From assembly GCA_963965975.1 (NCBI GenBank), contig OZ014425.1, positions 1,935,501 to 1,999,500 on the forward strand: DNA of 64,000 nucleotides, written 5' to 3'. This document shows, in pieces, positions 51,846 to 63,300 of this stretch. The first letter of the stretch is position 1. Every line of letters begins with the position of its first letter. This DNA is from Xestospongia bergquistia. Its lineage: Eukaryota > Porifera > Demospongiae > Haplosclerida > Petrosiidae. The notes under the pieces are model-generated. The model had not been told where the DNA came from and did not search any database. It saw nothing but the letters and a program-made list of their open reading frames with translations. The translations under genes were made by a program, and so were the position numbers.

Positions 51846-52252
51846 CTGTAAGTTCAAGGTCAAGAAGTCTAGTTAGCCACACCCCCTTTTAATCAAATAA
51901 TGCCCTATTTAGCTACAGTGGTTATGGGCTAATACACTAGCAATACAATGCAAATACTATAGTTTCAGTATGGTCTGACACACACCACACCACACATGAT
52001 TGATATCCACAATGTGAATGACCAATATTCTTCACAACTATATCACATGTATGTTTTATATAATGCTGCTGAGTACAAAAAGATATGGACTGACTCTTGA
52101 AGGTCACATACAGGGAGAGTATTATTTATGACCAATAAATAACTATAACAACATATTATTGAAACATAATCAAAACAATTAATTAGAAACCATGCACAGT
52201 AGAAAAAAATTCATTATTCCTCCATTAAATATAATAGAGTCTTGTTATATTA

Positions 52253-55200
52253 TTAGCCAATCAGTTTATTGAGATCATCTTCATACAATGCTAAAACTAG
52301 AAGAACAGTGAAAGCAATAATGAAACCCAAATTGATAAGAAAAAAACGTAGTGACCACTTCCATCCTGTCTTTGTCAGCTTCACATAATCCCCTCCATGA
52401 ATTAGGTCTGGTAGCTATAAAAAATATCAGACTCTATCAACAATTGCTGAACTGGCATGCATGTAATAGCTAACCAGGTCAGTGAGAGCAATATAAAAGA
52501 AGAGACCAGCAGTTATAGAGAGGATCCAGCCATTTTTCTCTATACTGTTTGAGCTATAGCTAATAGCTACTCCTATAAAGAAACCAACTATTGCAGTGAG
52601 AGAAGAAAAAAAGTTGAGAAAAAGTGCTGTGGCCCAATGCAGTCCAGACCTTACCAGGATCACATAGTCACCTATTAATACAAAAGACATATATTTATAT
52701 ACTATGCTACTATGCTCTGTCTCTCAGTCTGTTATTTATAGCTTACCTAACTCATGAGGTATTTCATGAAAGATCAAGGCAAACATAGTACTCAATCCTA
52801 AAGTGAGGCTCTGGGCTATAGCAGCACCCAGAGCTAATCCATCAGCAAAGTTATGTACAGCATCACCCACAGTAATCAACCAGGCCACAGATTTGATTTT
52901 ACGACAAGATATACCACATAATTTGCTACTTCTAATATCAGTATCTTGTTCTTGTTCTATTTTTTCATCCTCTTTTATAAGCTCACTTCTGTCATCTAGC
53001 TACAAAATAATAGTTGAACCTCAAAATAAAAATGTAGATCTATAGCTAGTCAATGGAACTTAGCACATACCTTGTCGTATTCATTGTTGGAGTCAGTTTT
53101 TGGCTTGATCTCTGAAAGTTCTGAAGAGTAGTGGCCATCTTCAGCAAAGCATCCATAGTGATGATGATGATGACAATTGTCATGAGAGGAATTATTTGAT
53201 TTCTAATAAATGAATAGTATATTTATCAATGCAGATTATAAGTATTCAACCTTTTTCAAGTAGTTTCCAAGTCCATGAAGTGCAACTTCCAATAAAAAGA
53301 AAGCATATGTTCCAAGTAAGACAAGACAGCCCATCCAAATATAGTCTTTACTTTCTTCTGATGAATTGTGATCATGCACATCATCATCTTCATGAGCATG
53401 AAGACCAAATGCCTACATGAGTAATAAGGACATTTCACTAAATCGTCAATAAAACACAATTATAATGTTTATTGATAGATACAATTTTTCAGAAAAATAA
53501 TTTCTTTCTGAGCTACTGATCAATTTTGATAAGAGAATAGTAAATGCAATATCATCAAAACAAGTATACGCCTTAATTATATATAAATATGTAGACAATG
53601 TTCTTTCAGAAGTGAAGTGTGGAATATGACTGCTTAGTATTTAATATGAAGTAATGATTAAGCCACTAATGATGCAGGTAGTCGATCCATTAGTTAGTAT
53701 ACACCTTTGCTTTTAAAATAATGTAGCTTAATGTGGTAATTATAAATGTCCACTGATTTTTAAAGAAAGGTTTATTTATTAAAATCATTTATTTATCTTT
53801 TTATTTATGTTATTCACACTTATCACTTTTTACCTATCTGGCTATACAGAGAAATTGTTAAGAAATTAATTTATACACTGCAAAAATTGATTTGTTAATT
53901 AACTAATCATTGACATTGCGTATAATACATAATATACTGAGAAGTCTCACTAATAAACTAATGACAAGTCATGTAGTTGTAATTGATTGTCAGAGCTACA
54001 AGATATTGTGTAATGGCTCAATAGTTAGGCACTAAACCACCTTCTATATCTACAAACTAATCTTAGACTATTTTACACTTCAGTAATGAACAAGGGTAGA
54101 GCATTTGTTATTTCCTCTTGATAGGAAAGTTGATATTGATATCTACTATTTGCACTTTGTTTTGATAATGTCTGGACAATTGTAGTATATTAGTAAAAAG
54201 AACAGTGTGGTATTAACTTCTACATCATGTATTACATGTACCAAAATTGACAATAGATTTGTTAAATCAACCTATCCCTTTTTACAGTGATGCATTAACT
54301 ATGATTTTGTTCACCAATAATTATTATTAATTACAGTGTACTACTTACATGTGGAATAAGGTGTAGAACAGCATCAGTGATTAAAGCAGATGCTCCAATG
54401 GCTACCATGAAGGCATAGACATATTCATAAGTCTGTCTACCCACTGTAGAATCACTGTTGATGAGTGGAACAAGACACACTCCTAGTAATGAACACAAGC
54501 TCACAAACAGAATCATCAGAAAACCATAGCCATAAGCTAAATAAAGGAATTGAAGGAGTCATATTATCATCCTTTATTAAGTGAATATTATATACACTTT
54601 ACTTATAACAAACTACCTTGAGCAGCTGTCACTGATGATGTTGTAGAGTTATGGTTATGTTCTTCTAGACAGTCCTCAGTTGTCAAATTGAGAGAGATGA
54701 TCACTGTTCTACATAACATATATAGAGTCTCACAAGTGTTAGTAGTCCCATTATTGCCAGTATCATCGTTATGATCATCATAGTTATCTGGAAAGTTGAA
54801 GCATTTACTTGTGACAAAAATTCACAAAGATTAAAAATTAAAATTAATGCTAATTTATAAATGAATGTATGTTTAGAAACAACATTAGTGTGCTTATAAT
54901 TAAGGGTAGCCATCATAATAAAGACACACTAAGTACCAGAACCATTTGTTAAAATAACACTTTGAAAGCAACCAGTAATGACACTTTCTCTTACCATGAT
55001 CATCATGATGATGTTCCACATGACAAACTTGTCCATCATGCCCAACTACTGACAGACGTTGAGATGCTGCATTAAATTGATTAACTAAGTCATGTTCAGT
55101 TGGACACTATGTAGAAAATTAAAATAATTATGTTAATGCACTTGTTAAGATACATAGACTCATAGCCATAATAATTTGGGACAAGTTTTTTAAACAGGTC

Positions 55201-55817
55201 CCAATTAGAGTGGTCAACAAATCAATGATGTGTACATGTCACAACTCACAAAAACTTACACATACCATATATTATAATACGCATTCAGCTGTAGGCTCAC
55301 TCCCACAATACTTCATATCAACTTGTACTATTTATAGTGTTATTGTTATTTCACATGATTATTACATTGATCACATGAGGTCAATGTTGCAGATATTTTC
55401 ACCATTTCATTTTGTCCCAGGGCAAAAGAAAAGTCAATCTGTCATTCTATAGTGGGCTAAGTGTACAACCACCGTAGTTTTATAATAATACACTTAGGAC
55501 TACATAATATTGATGTTAAAAGCTAAACAGGGCAACAAAAAATGTCCGCCATTTTAAGTCGCTTGCACACGACACCAATCTTGAATTAGTGACGTGCTCA
55601 CTGACACAGCGTGTTGGATATTTAAGTAAATCTTCTACAACTACGATTTCAACAATACCTTCACACAGAGATGCGCATAGCACTGGCTGAGGACGTTTGC
55701 GTGACCTAGCAAAGTAATTTTGAAAGCAAACAAACTTACGCTGTTCACTTCTCCTTTAACAGAATGATGGAGAGAGCACACTATCAGCACCACTAAGTAA
55801 AAGTTTGCTTTCATCAT
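52253..55817 (-). CDS. LIV-1 subfamily zinc transporter, copy D (intact duplicate of B)
   Basis: Duplicate of ZIP-B within the second 8.8 kb unit. All nine exons are open: start MMKANFYLVV, exon 2 CPTEHDLVNQFNAASQRLSV, exon 3 DNYDDHNDDTGNNG, exon 4 ending DAVLHLIPH, exon 7 with [10 protein letters not shown] and HEIPHEL, exon 8 GDYVILVRSGLHWAT, and the complete last exon ending NKLIG. A few substitutions separate it from B (for example the exon 7 lead is RSELIKEDEKIEQ). Exon 6 is unlike B and resembles A/C instead ([18 protein letters not shown]), a sign of sequence exchange between copies. It lies 180 bp downstream of nothing but the ACBD5 stop on the same strand. Confidence 0.92.
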
Positions 55818-55997
55818 GTTGTCTCCAACTTCAGATTCTTTAGAGAGGGTTATAACTGTTCTTAAAATAATAACCCACCCATCTACTTATATTCAATAAA
55901 TCTTATTTTTATATATTATACTTTACATGCACTACAGCAATAACTAACACTATACAGTAAAGTATGGACCTTTAAAATTTTTTTAATAAAATTATAT

Positions 55998-58900
55998 TTA
56001 TTGTCGGAGGGCAAATATATTGCACACAACATGACAAGTAGTCACAATAGCCCACATCCACCAAGGGACTGGTGTTGTCCCATTGTTAGACCAATATCTA
56101 AATATTATATTAATCACTACTGGTCCAACTATTAACACTAATAATCTCCAAGGTCTTCTCCATACCATTAGAGCTGGAGAGGGTTGAGTTAGATCCTGTA
56201 CCTATAAATAAGAATAAGTACTGATATAGGTCCTGGAAAAATATTAGAAAAATATCTATAAAATGTAACATTTATAAGTTGATCACTGTATAGATTACTT
56301 AGCATCTCACCTGATGTAGGAAATTAGAGAGCTGCTGTGTCAAAACCTATAAGATACAAAAATACATCATGCAAGTACATCTCTACAAATGAACCAATAG
56401 GATTATGACTAGACTGCAATTAGGAAGACACTGATGTTACTTGTTAATATCAGAGGCGTACTATATTAATGACGCTACTCTATGTAACGGTATTCCATTA
56501 ATATCTACTACATAATATGCTACTCATGTACTTAAAAATATTAACATTCTCTTATTAACGAGTCAGGCATATATACCTGTACATTATAGGCAAGTTGGGT
56601 AAGCACTTCATTAGAAGAAAGAGGTTGTCCTCCTGCCTCTGAGATTCCAGGGCTGGGAGCCATCATTCCTTGGTGTTCTGTGAAACCAGATCCAGTATTT
56701 TGGGTTAGTGATACCTGGTTGTTGTTACTAGTAGTTGATGGACTACCAAATAAATTAGTTGAGACAGAGTCTTCATGTCCAGTAGAATTATGTACTAGAA
56801 TTTCACCAAGAGGTATGCCACTTTGGGAAATATATGGTGTTGGTCGACGTTGGATCCTAGAGTAACCTGAAGACTATGAGAAAGTAACAATAACCATCTA
56901 TTTCACTGACTTACAGTAGGAGGTGTGGATAATGGCAAATTATCAAATGAGTCCTGAAATTCTACTTCACTATCACTGTCTTCTTGTTCTTGTTTGACTA
57001 TTTCTACTGGTTTATCCCCAAAAGTAACTCTTTTAGAAGACTTAATCAGTTTCGTAGTAGAACTGTCGTTGTCACTTTCTTCTTTGTCACTCACTTCTTC
57101 ATTGTTATCTTGTTCTTTCTCCATTGTTGAGTCATCCTTTTTTGATTTGTCTTCAACAAGTTCATAGAATGGACCGATATCTGTCAAGAATTTTTCCACT
57201 TCTTTTGTCTGTGGCATTGTTTCAACTATCTGAATGTAATAACACAATAAATTGATTGCTGCACAGTAATTCAGAATACAGAAATTGTCTACATATGTAG
57301 GAACATTTTACAAGCATTTGAGTCAGTCAAGAATAAAATTATGACCCTTTCTTAGCAAATACTTAAATAAAATGTGTAAGAACAGTTTAAAGATTTGGAG
57401 ATCTTTGTGAGTCAGACCAAACCTAACCTGTTGTAATTCCTGTATATACATTCTCATTGCTGCTTCTTTGGTCATTTCACCACAAAGTGTCCAGGCCTCC
57501 CTAATATGTACAAACAATTAACAAATATGGGAGTACCTGAACTGTGCTGTTTTGGTCTACCAAAACTAAAACTAAACTATAATTTAGTAGGAGATAAAAC
57601 TATTTAGTATATTTACCAAAACTAAATTAACCTTAATAATAACTAAAAACTACATTTTTGGACCTACCTAAAACTATAACTAAAATTTTATTTCTAAATC
57701 TCATTTGATAATTTTTGTTAGTGGACTTATTGTTTCTTGCTTTTTCTGCCTGGAATGTACAGCATGCCATGTGGTCCTAAGGTTGTTTTGGACCACATGT
57801 TAACTATATTTGTTTTCTTCATTTTATTATGTTGTTGTATGTGACTTTCAAAGTCAACCAATAAAGTTAACTGGTTTATAGTAACCACTGATGCACATAG
57901 CAACCAATGAACATCATTATTTTTATCATGTGTGGTTTGAATTGTGAGTAACTGATTGAAGCCTCTGCATTCTGTTACTTGAGAAAACATATTTGAGTAG
58001 CTCCATAGCTTCTGCCAATTCGTCAGTCTTCTAAGTCAGCAATAATCCAATGCCTTATAGCCACAGCAGTACCATAAAAATAATCTTAGGATGATTTTAA
58101 AATTATAGTCTTGTTACCCACACAACCTAACAACACAAACTATCAAGATGTGCTTAGAAGGATTCATTTGTAGCTACACCCTATCTACAACTATAGTATA
58201 TGTAGCTACATATCTACATGTAGATACATGATTGTAACTACATGTGTCTACATGTACATGTGTAACTACATGTATCTACATGTATTACTGTTGTATAACA
58301 ACTATAATTGAAAAAAGTCATCCTATAATTGTTTTAGAAGAATATTGACTTCACAGTGCGGAACACTGACTAGAGCTACAAAGATTATATAATTAGCAGC
58401 AGCGTCTATGGAAGACTATAGAATGCTAAAAATATAGTCAGAGAAGCAAGCTAGTAAGATGTGTTTGAGCATGATCAGTCATGTTCATCATTATAGCCTT
58501 TTGTTAATAAAACTCATTGGGTTTGGTAGCTGAAGGATGAGGTTTTGTCATTTTGATCATCACATACAACAATATAATAAAACAATGAAAATAAACATAA
58601 TTATTTTGTTAGATTATATATTACATTATATATATAATGTAATATATAGTCCAAAACAATTATAGGATTACCTAACATGCTGTGCATGCCAGGCAATAAA
58701 ACTGGAGTTTATTTCTATTTAAGTATGGCTCATATCCTGGCAAAATCAATAGCAGCTGAGTTAAATTATATCTTAAATACTTTGATTTCAGGTATATTTG
58801 AAGTTGTTGAACATGAACTTGCTTTCATTAAGGTAAATAATTAAGCTTTAAAAACACAAAGCATTTGTCAAGATACTTATAGTGAACAGGTTGACAACAA

Positions 58901-60181
58901 CTTAGACAGAATTGAAGTATATTCTCCTTAGAAATTCACTTCAAGTGACACTAAAACTAAAATTATTACTCTAAACTAACTAAAGACATCCTAAGACACT
59001 AAAATTAAAACTAAAAAAGAAATTTAAATGAGCTGTTAAGACTAAAACTAAACTGAAAGTTTTCTTAAATGTGTATACTAAAATTAAAAGGTTTTATCAT
59101 GTTAATTAACATTAGTTAATGAAATGGTATGTTCACTTAAAAAAACATAATTTTACTATTAAAATTAATGTCAGCAGTACATGATTTGCATTTCTCACTT
59201 GCAATATTCATAGCATAGTTTATGCTCAACATGGTATGAAGTTATTGTAAAAGGAAATACTATATATATACAAATTAGTAAAGTTGTAGGAGATAAAGCA
59301 GTATCGGCTATATATAGTTACAATAACAGCTGGAAAACAACCAACAAGCAATAATTTACTTGCTTATAAAAACTATGAACAAGTTTCCTCTTAGTTTTTA
59401 CTAAAAATGGCCCATGTCATTATTGGGAGAGGCACATAACACTACTACAATGTACTTATATAGCAATTAGTAATTAAGATAACAATAGTTAACAATTAAG
59501 ACAATGCTTGGGATCTGTGGAAAGTTGTCTCGAGTTTGCAGATAAGATCAAATGATAAGATTTACAAATTGAGTACAACTAATTTAATTATGTTATTTAT
59601 ATCATACCATTTTGCTCGAGATGTTGGGTCCCAGAAACCTGGTTTGGGAGTAGTGTTCGGACCCTCTTTAGCTTGTTTATATAAACCATAAAACTAGAGA
59701 TGAGATATAAGATCTTTTCAACAAATAATTTCAATACAATGTGTAGTAGTACAACAACCTGCATAGCTAATGGAAAAGTTTATCTACCTACATCAGTAAT
59801 AAAAGAGTTTCCCTACATACAGCAAAATAATCTAACCTAATTTGCTGTACTAAGTGCTAAATATTATATTATTTTGACATCACTTGCAAATTCTTATGTA
59901 CATGTACATTGCAAAGTCAATTAACAAATTAAAGTAGTCATCCATAATCTCATAAATTAGCTAGTCGGTTATACCTTTAACTTGACCATGTTTGATGGCT
60001 GATAAGGTCCTAATAAGTGAATAATTATTCAATAATCATGTCAGTTGAAGTAAACCAATAATTTCATTGACACAATCTTACCATCTTTCGGTAAAGATCG
60101 TATTACACCTACTGCACTCTCAAATCTCTCTTGAATGGGTTTTTCTTTCCTACCATCACTATTACCACTAGAAGTAGCCAT
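55998..60181 (-). CDS. ACBD5: ACBD5, tail-anchored acyl-CoA-binding protein
   Basis: Peroxisomal-membrane protein that binds very-long-chain acyl-CoA and, in mammals, tethers peroxisomes to the ER via VAP proteins. Eight exons: 60181-60084, about 60008-59975, about 59696-59607, about 57498-57429, 57231-56917, about 56873-56579, about 56344-56309 and about 56199-55998. The ACB domain is RFESAVGVIRSLPKDGPYQP, LKFYGLYKQAKEGP, KPGFWDPTSRAKWEAWT and MTKEAAMRMYIQEL, with the lysine and tyrosine ligand positions intact. IGPFYELVEDK is an ACBD5 signature. An acidic stretch leads to EVEFQDSFDNL, an FFAT-like motif. An amphipathic coiled coil (LTQLAYNVQVLTQQLSNFLHQVQ) precedes a single C-terminal membrane helix (LLVLIVGPVVINIIF) and a short luminal end. 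About 380 residues. A 2.1 kb intron interrupts the ACB domain. Confidence 0.94.
58190..58285. repeat. TACATGTA/GTAGCTACAT-rich simple repeat
   Basis: Words such as CTACATGTA and AACTACATGT recur about eight times with irregular spacing, each itself near-palindromic. Intronic. Confidence 0.75.
58615..58648. repeat. 34-bp perfect palindrome
   Basis: TATATATTACATTATAT is followed directly by its reverse complement, with no loop. AT-only except for the two C/G positions. Inside the large ACBD5 intron. Confidence 0.85.
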
Positions 60182-60192
60182 CTTGATGGCGT

Positions 60193-60202
60193 ATCACGTG
60201 AT
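60193..60202. promoter_or_regulatory. ATCACGTGAT palindrome between ACBD5 and hedgling
   Basis: Third exact copy of the 10-mer. It lies only 12 bp upstream of the ACBD5 start codon, so it overlaps the ACBD5 leader or transcription start, and 187 bp upstream of the hedgling start. Confidence 0.6.
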
Positions 60203-60388
60203 CATCGTAGGCATGGAGACAAGCAATGACACGTGTATTTCTATAGTACACTTGAATGCGTACCCTCAGAAATGCAGTGCTGTCTCACGGCAGCTACGAT
60301 AAAAGGAGTGAATCCATCGAAAAGAGATTAGTCGAAACTTTTGTCGTTATTTCTACTCACCTTGCAGAGCTCTTGATGTTGTACTAAG

Positions 60389-63300
60389 ATGAAAGCAGTG
60401 TTACCATTATGTATAGTCCTCTTAATATTTCAGTACTGTGTACCAGTTGCTGAGGCGTCAGATGATGAGCTATACCAGTACAGGAAGGGACCGGTGCCAT
60501 ATAGATTTAGGAGAGGAGATCGTTATCCCGACAGAGATGAAGACATAGAATGCAGACCAATCAAGTTACGCATTGCAAGGGGAATGCAGAAATTTGGAGA
60601 ATTGGTGACCTACTCTGGCAATAAGATGTATTTCTATGATGATAATAGCCGTATCATGTCCTCACGAATGCATTCAAGACTGACAACCCTTGCAGATGAC
60701 TATTATGAAGTATATCATGTTAAACTCTATATTCTCAAAGCATGGACACCTTATCCTGACTATTCAGTTGACAATACTTCATTACATTATGAAGGTAAGA
60801 TAATAGCATCTTTTTTCACTTGAGTTATATGGTCTATATTCTAGGAAGATGTGTTAGAATTCATATATCTAACAGTAATGCATCCGATCTATTAAAATTT
60901 GCTATTTCATATGCAAATTTTGATTGGGTTACTTGGGACGTAGAAGGTTATGCCCGACTTTGTGTTATACCAGATGGTAAGGACATTATTTAGAATTTTT
61001 TAATTACTTACATTCTCTAGTATGTGATACTTCACTTGACATTGTGTTTGTTTTGGACCAATCTGGTAGTATTGGCAGGGCTAATAACAGAATAGCTCTC
61101 CAATTTTTGAGTAGCGTCATTGATTTCTTTAAAATTTCTCCAAATGCTACTCAAGTTGGATTAATAACTTATTCTACACATGCTTATGTTAGGTTTGATC
61201 TTGATGATTATAGCTCTAAAGAAACTATACAAGACAAAATTGCAAGAATTGATTATCCTGGTGGTTGGACTGCTACTGCTTTAGGCCTATTTCAAGCTGG
61301 TGTCATTCTAAACCCTCAACAAAGACGAGGTGCTCGACCTCTCACAGAAGGGATTCCCCGTGTGACTGTCCTCGTGACAGATGGTCGCTCTAATCGATTG
61401 CCAATTGATGAAGTTACTATATCACTGCATGCTTCTGGTGTACAAGTATATGCTGTTGGTATTGGTAATATCTACCTACCAGAACTTAAGTTTATTGCAT
61501 CTGATCCTGACCGACTTCATGTATATCTGTTGGACTCCTTCAATGATGCACAAGGATTTGTTGACTTCCTCAGTTTTACCACCTGTGATAGTGAGTTGTT
61601 TTTAAATAGTATTTGGCAAGTCTACTTTAAACTTACATATTGTGATAGTGACTTGTTTTTAAAATAGTATTTGGCAAGTTTACTTTAACCTTTCATATTT
61701 GGAAGTACTGAAGATGTATAGCTGTTAGGCATTAGGTAGTCTTTGTACCATTATTATCCTGTTTACTGTTGCATCAACAGAGCTCAGCAAAGTGTCCTTT
61801 CATTAAATAGTCTAGCCAAATCATCCTACTGCATTTTTGGAATATATGGAACTATGAATATGGCATGCTAATATTTTAATTTTCCTGTTGTTCTATGAAC
61901 ATTAATTGTGTATTTACATTAAGATTATTAGCCAGTAAATAGTTCTCCTTCCTGGCTATACTAATTAGTACTTTTAGACAAACAATAAACAGTTCACCAT
62001 TTTGAGATAATAATGAAATAAATATAGAGTGAGGAATGTGTTTGATATAATTCCTTACTCCCAGTTTGGTACCAACATGACAGTGTTAATTAATACTACA
62101 AAGATAATTGGCAATCACTTGTCTATGGTCTGTAGTTGAATTATCTAATTTTTTTTATTTTATTAGCTCCAGCTATAGTTGAGCCAGGACAGAACACAAC
62201 CACAGATGTACCTGGTGATAGTTTCCGCTTCTTTCAAACTGAATGTAATGCTTTCTCAGTGTCTGTTATAATTGAACAGATTGATCTCTATGGTCAATGT
62301 CATCTATATGCCTCTAGTTCAAAACCTAATCCAGGACCTTTAGATGATAAAAACATAGTTGTAAGAAATGAAGACTCAAAATCTGACAGAAGAAGTGTTG
62401 TACTAAAATTTGGCAAGAAAATAAAGAAAGTAAGTATTAATTTACACATTACCTCATACTAACAAGTAATGTAGATGCTTGAAGGACATTCCTACACTAG
62501 TGATACATTATCAGTATGCATATATCAAGTGTCGATTGACCTTTTATATTATTAACATCTCTTTATATCTTAGTTTGTGTACATATCAGTAAGAGGTATT
62601 AAGTATAAGAACTCATTTACTGTCATCATTTGGGACATGCTGTTTAGAAAGGAAGAATTCACAGCATATGCGCCTGAAGGTGTCGTTAATCAAGCTATCT
62701 TTGACCTTGATTCACAGCTGAAAGTGACCACAGAAAGGTATGTATCTGTTTGTTGTGCTTAGAGTCCATGTAGTATGTTTGTGAAGACTTTTAAGGGACT
62801 TTATTATATTGAGTGTGTCTATGTGTATATAACAACTCATGCCCACATAAGTATGTTAGTGTAAACTGAACCACTACACACACCAACCTACTAGTTCTGG
62901 TCATTTCTCCCTTATATGGTTGGATGACCAAGTTATGCCTTATCAATATCCTCTTCAATTGCCTTATAAAGAATGTATTATATCAGCTATAGTCCATAAC
63001 ATACAATGATGAATAATGTTTGTAATTGTCATGTTCATTATAAGCAAGTTATGATATCTTCCTTTTAGTTTCTATTATCGTATTAAAAAGGGAAATGATG
63101 GAGAGGAATTTGAAATTGATAATATTACTGGGATTTTATATGTTCGTAAACCATTGAGTATTGCTCAACAAGCTTACTACAAACTCTTGGTTGTTGCTGA
63201 AAATGTCAATGCCTCTTGTCATAGAGGAAAAGTTACTATACATGTTATTGTTGTACGTAACCAGCTCCAATTTGACCCATTGTCTCCTGTTTCCATTCCT

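Larger units (their letters stand above)
39121..56797. repeat. 8.83 kb tandem segmental duplication (two units)
   Basis: Unit 1 is about 39121-47952 and unit 2 about 47953-56797. Each holds an A-type ZIP, a B-type ZIP and the 3' part of ACBD5 in the same order and strand. The novel junction at 47953 joins ACBD5 exon sequence (ATTATGTACTA) to ZIP exon 9 sequence (TGAATTAGTTCTGG) with about one base of overlap. Units appear highly similar by eye, with indels, including the minisatellite difference and a 143-bp segment present only in unit 1. Confidence 0.93.
57501..59604 (-). other. 2.1 kb intron of ACBD5
   Basis: Contains A-rich stretches of repeating ACTAAAACTAAA-type words at both ends (57,553-57,690 and 58,940-59,090), a run of TACATGTA-based words (58,190-58,285) and a 34-bp palindrome at 58615. 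An open frame at 57727-57990 on the minus strand has no recognisable content. The paired ACTAAAA words could mark an old mobile-element insertion, but no terminal repeat or coding remnant was established. Confidence 0.45.

Noticed and set aside
57727-57990. 87-codon minus-strand frame in the ACBD5 intron
   Set aside because: It has a plausible amino-acid mix but no match that I recognise and no splice signals that would join it to ACBD5. Kept only as part of the intron description.
60205-60225. Possible X-box (GTAGGCATGGAGAC) before the hedgling-type gene
   Set aside because: Mismatches fall at the conserved YY and AAC positions, unlike the two IFT promoters, so it is not counted.
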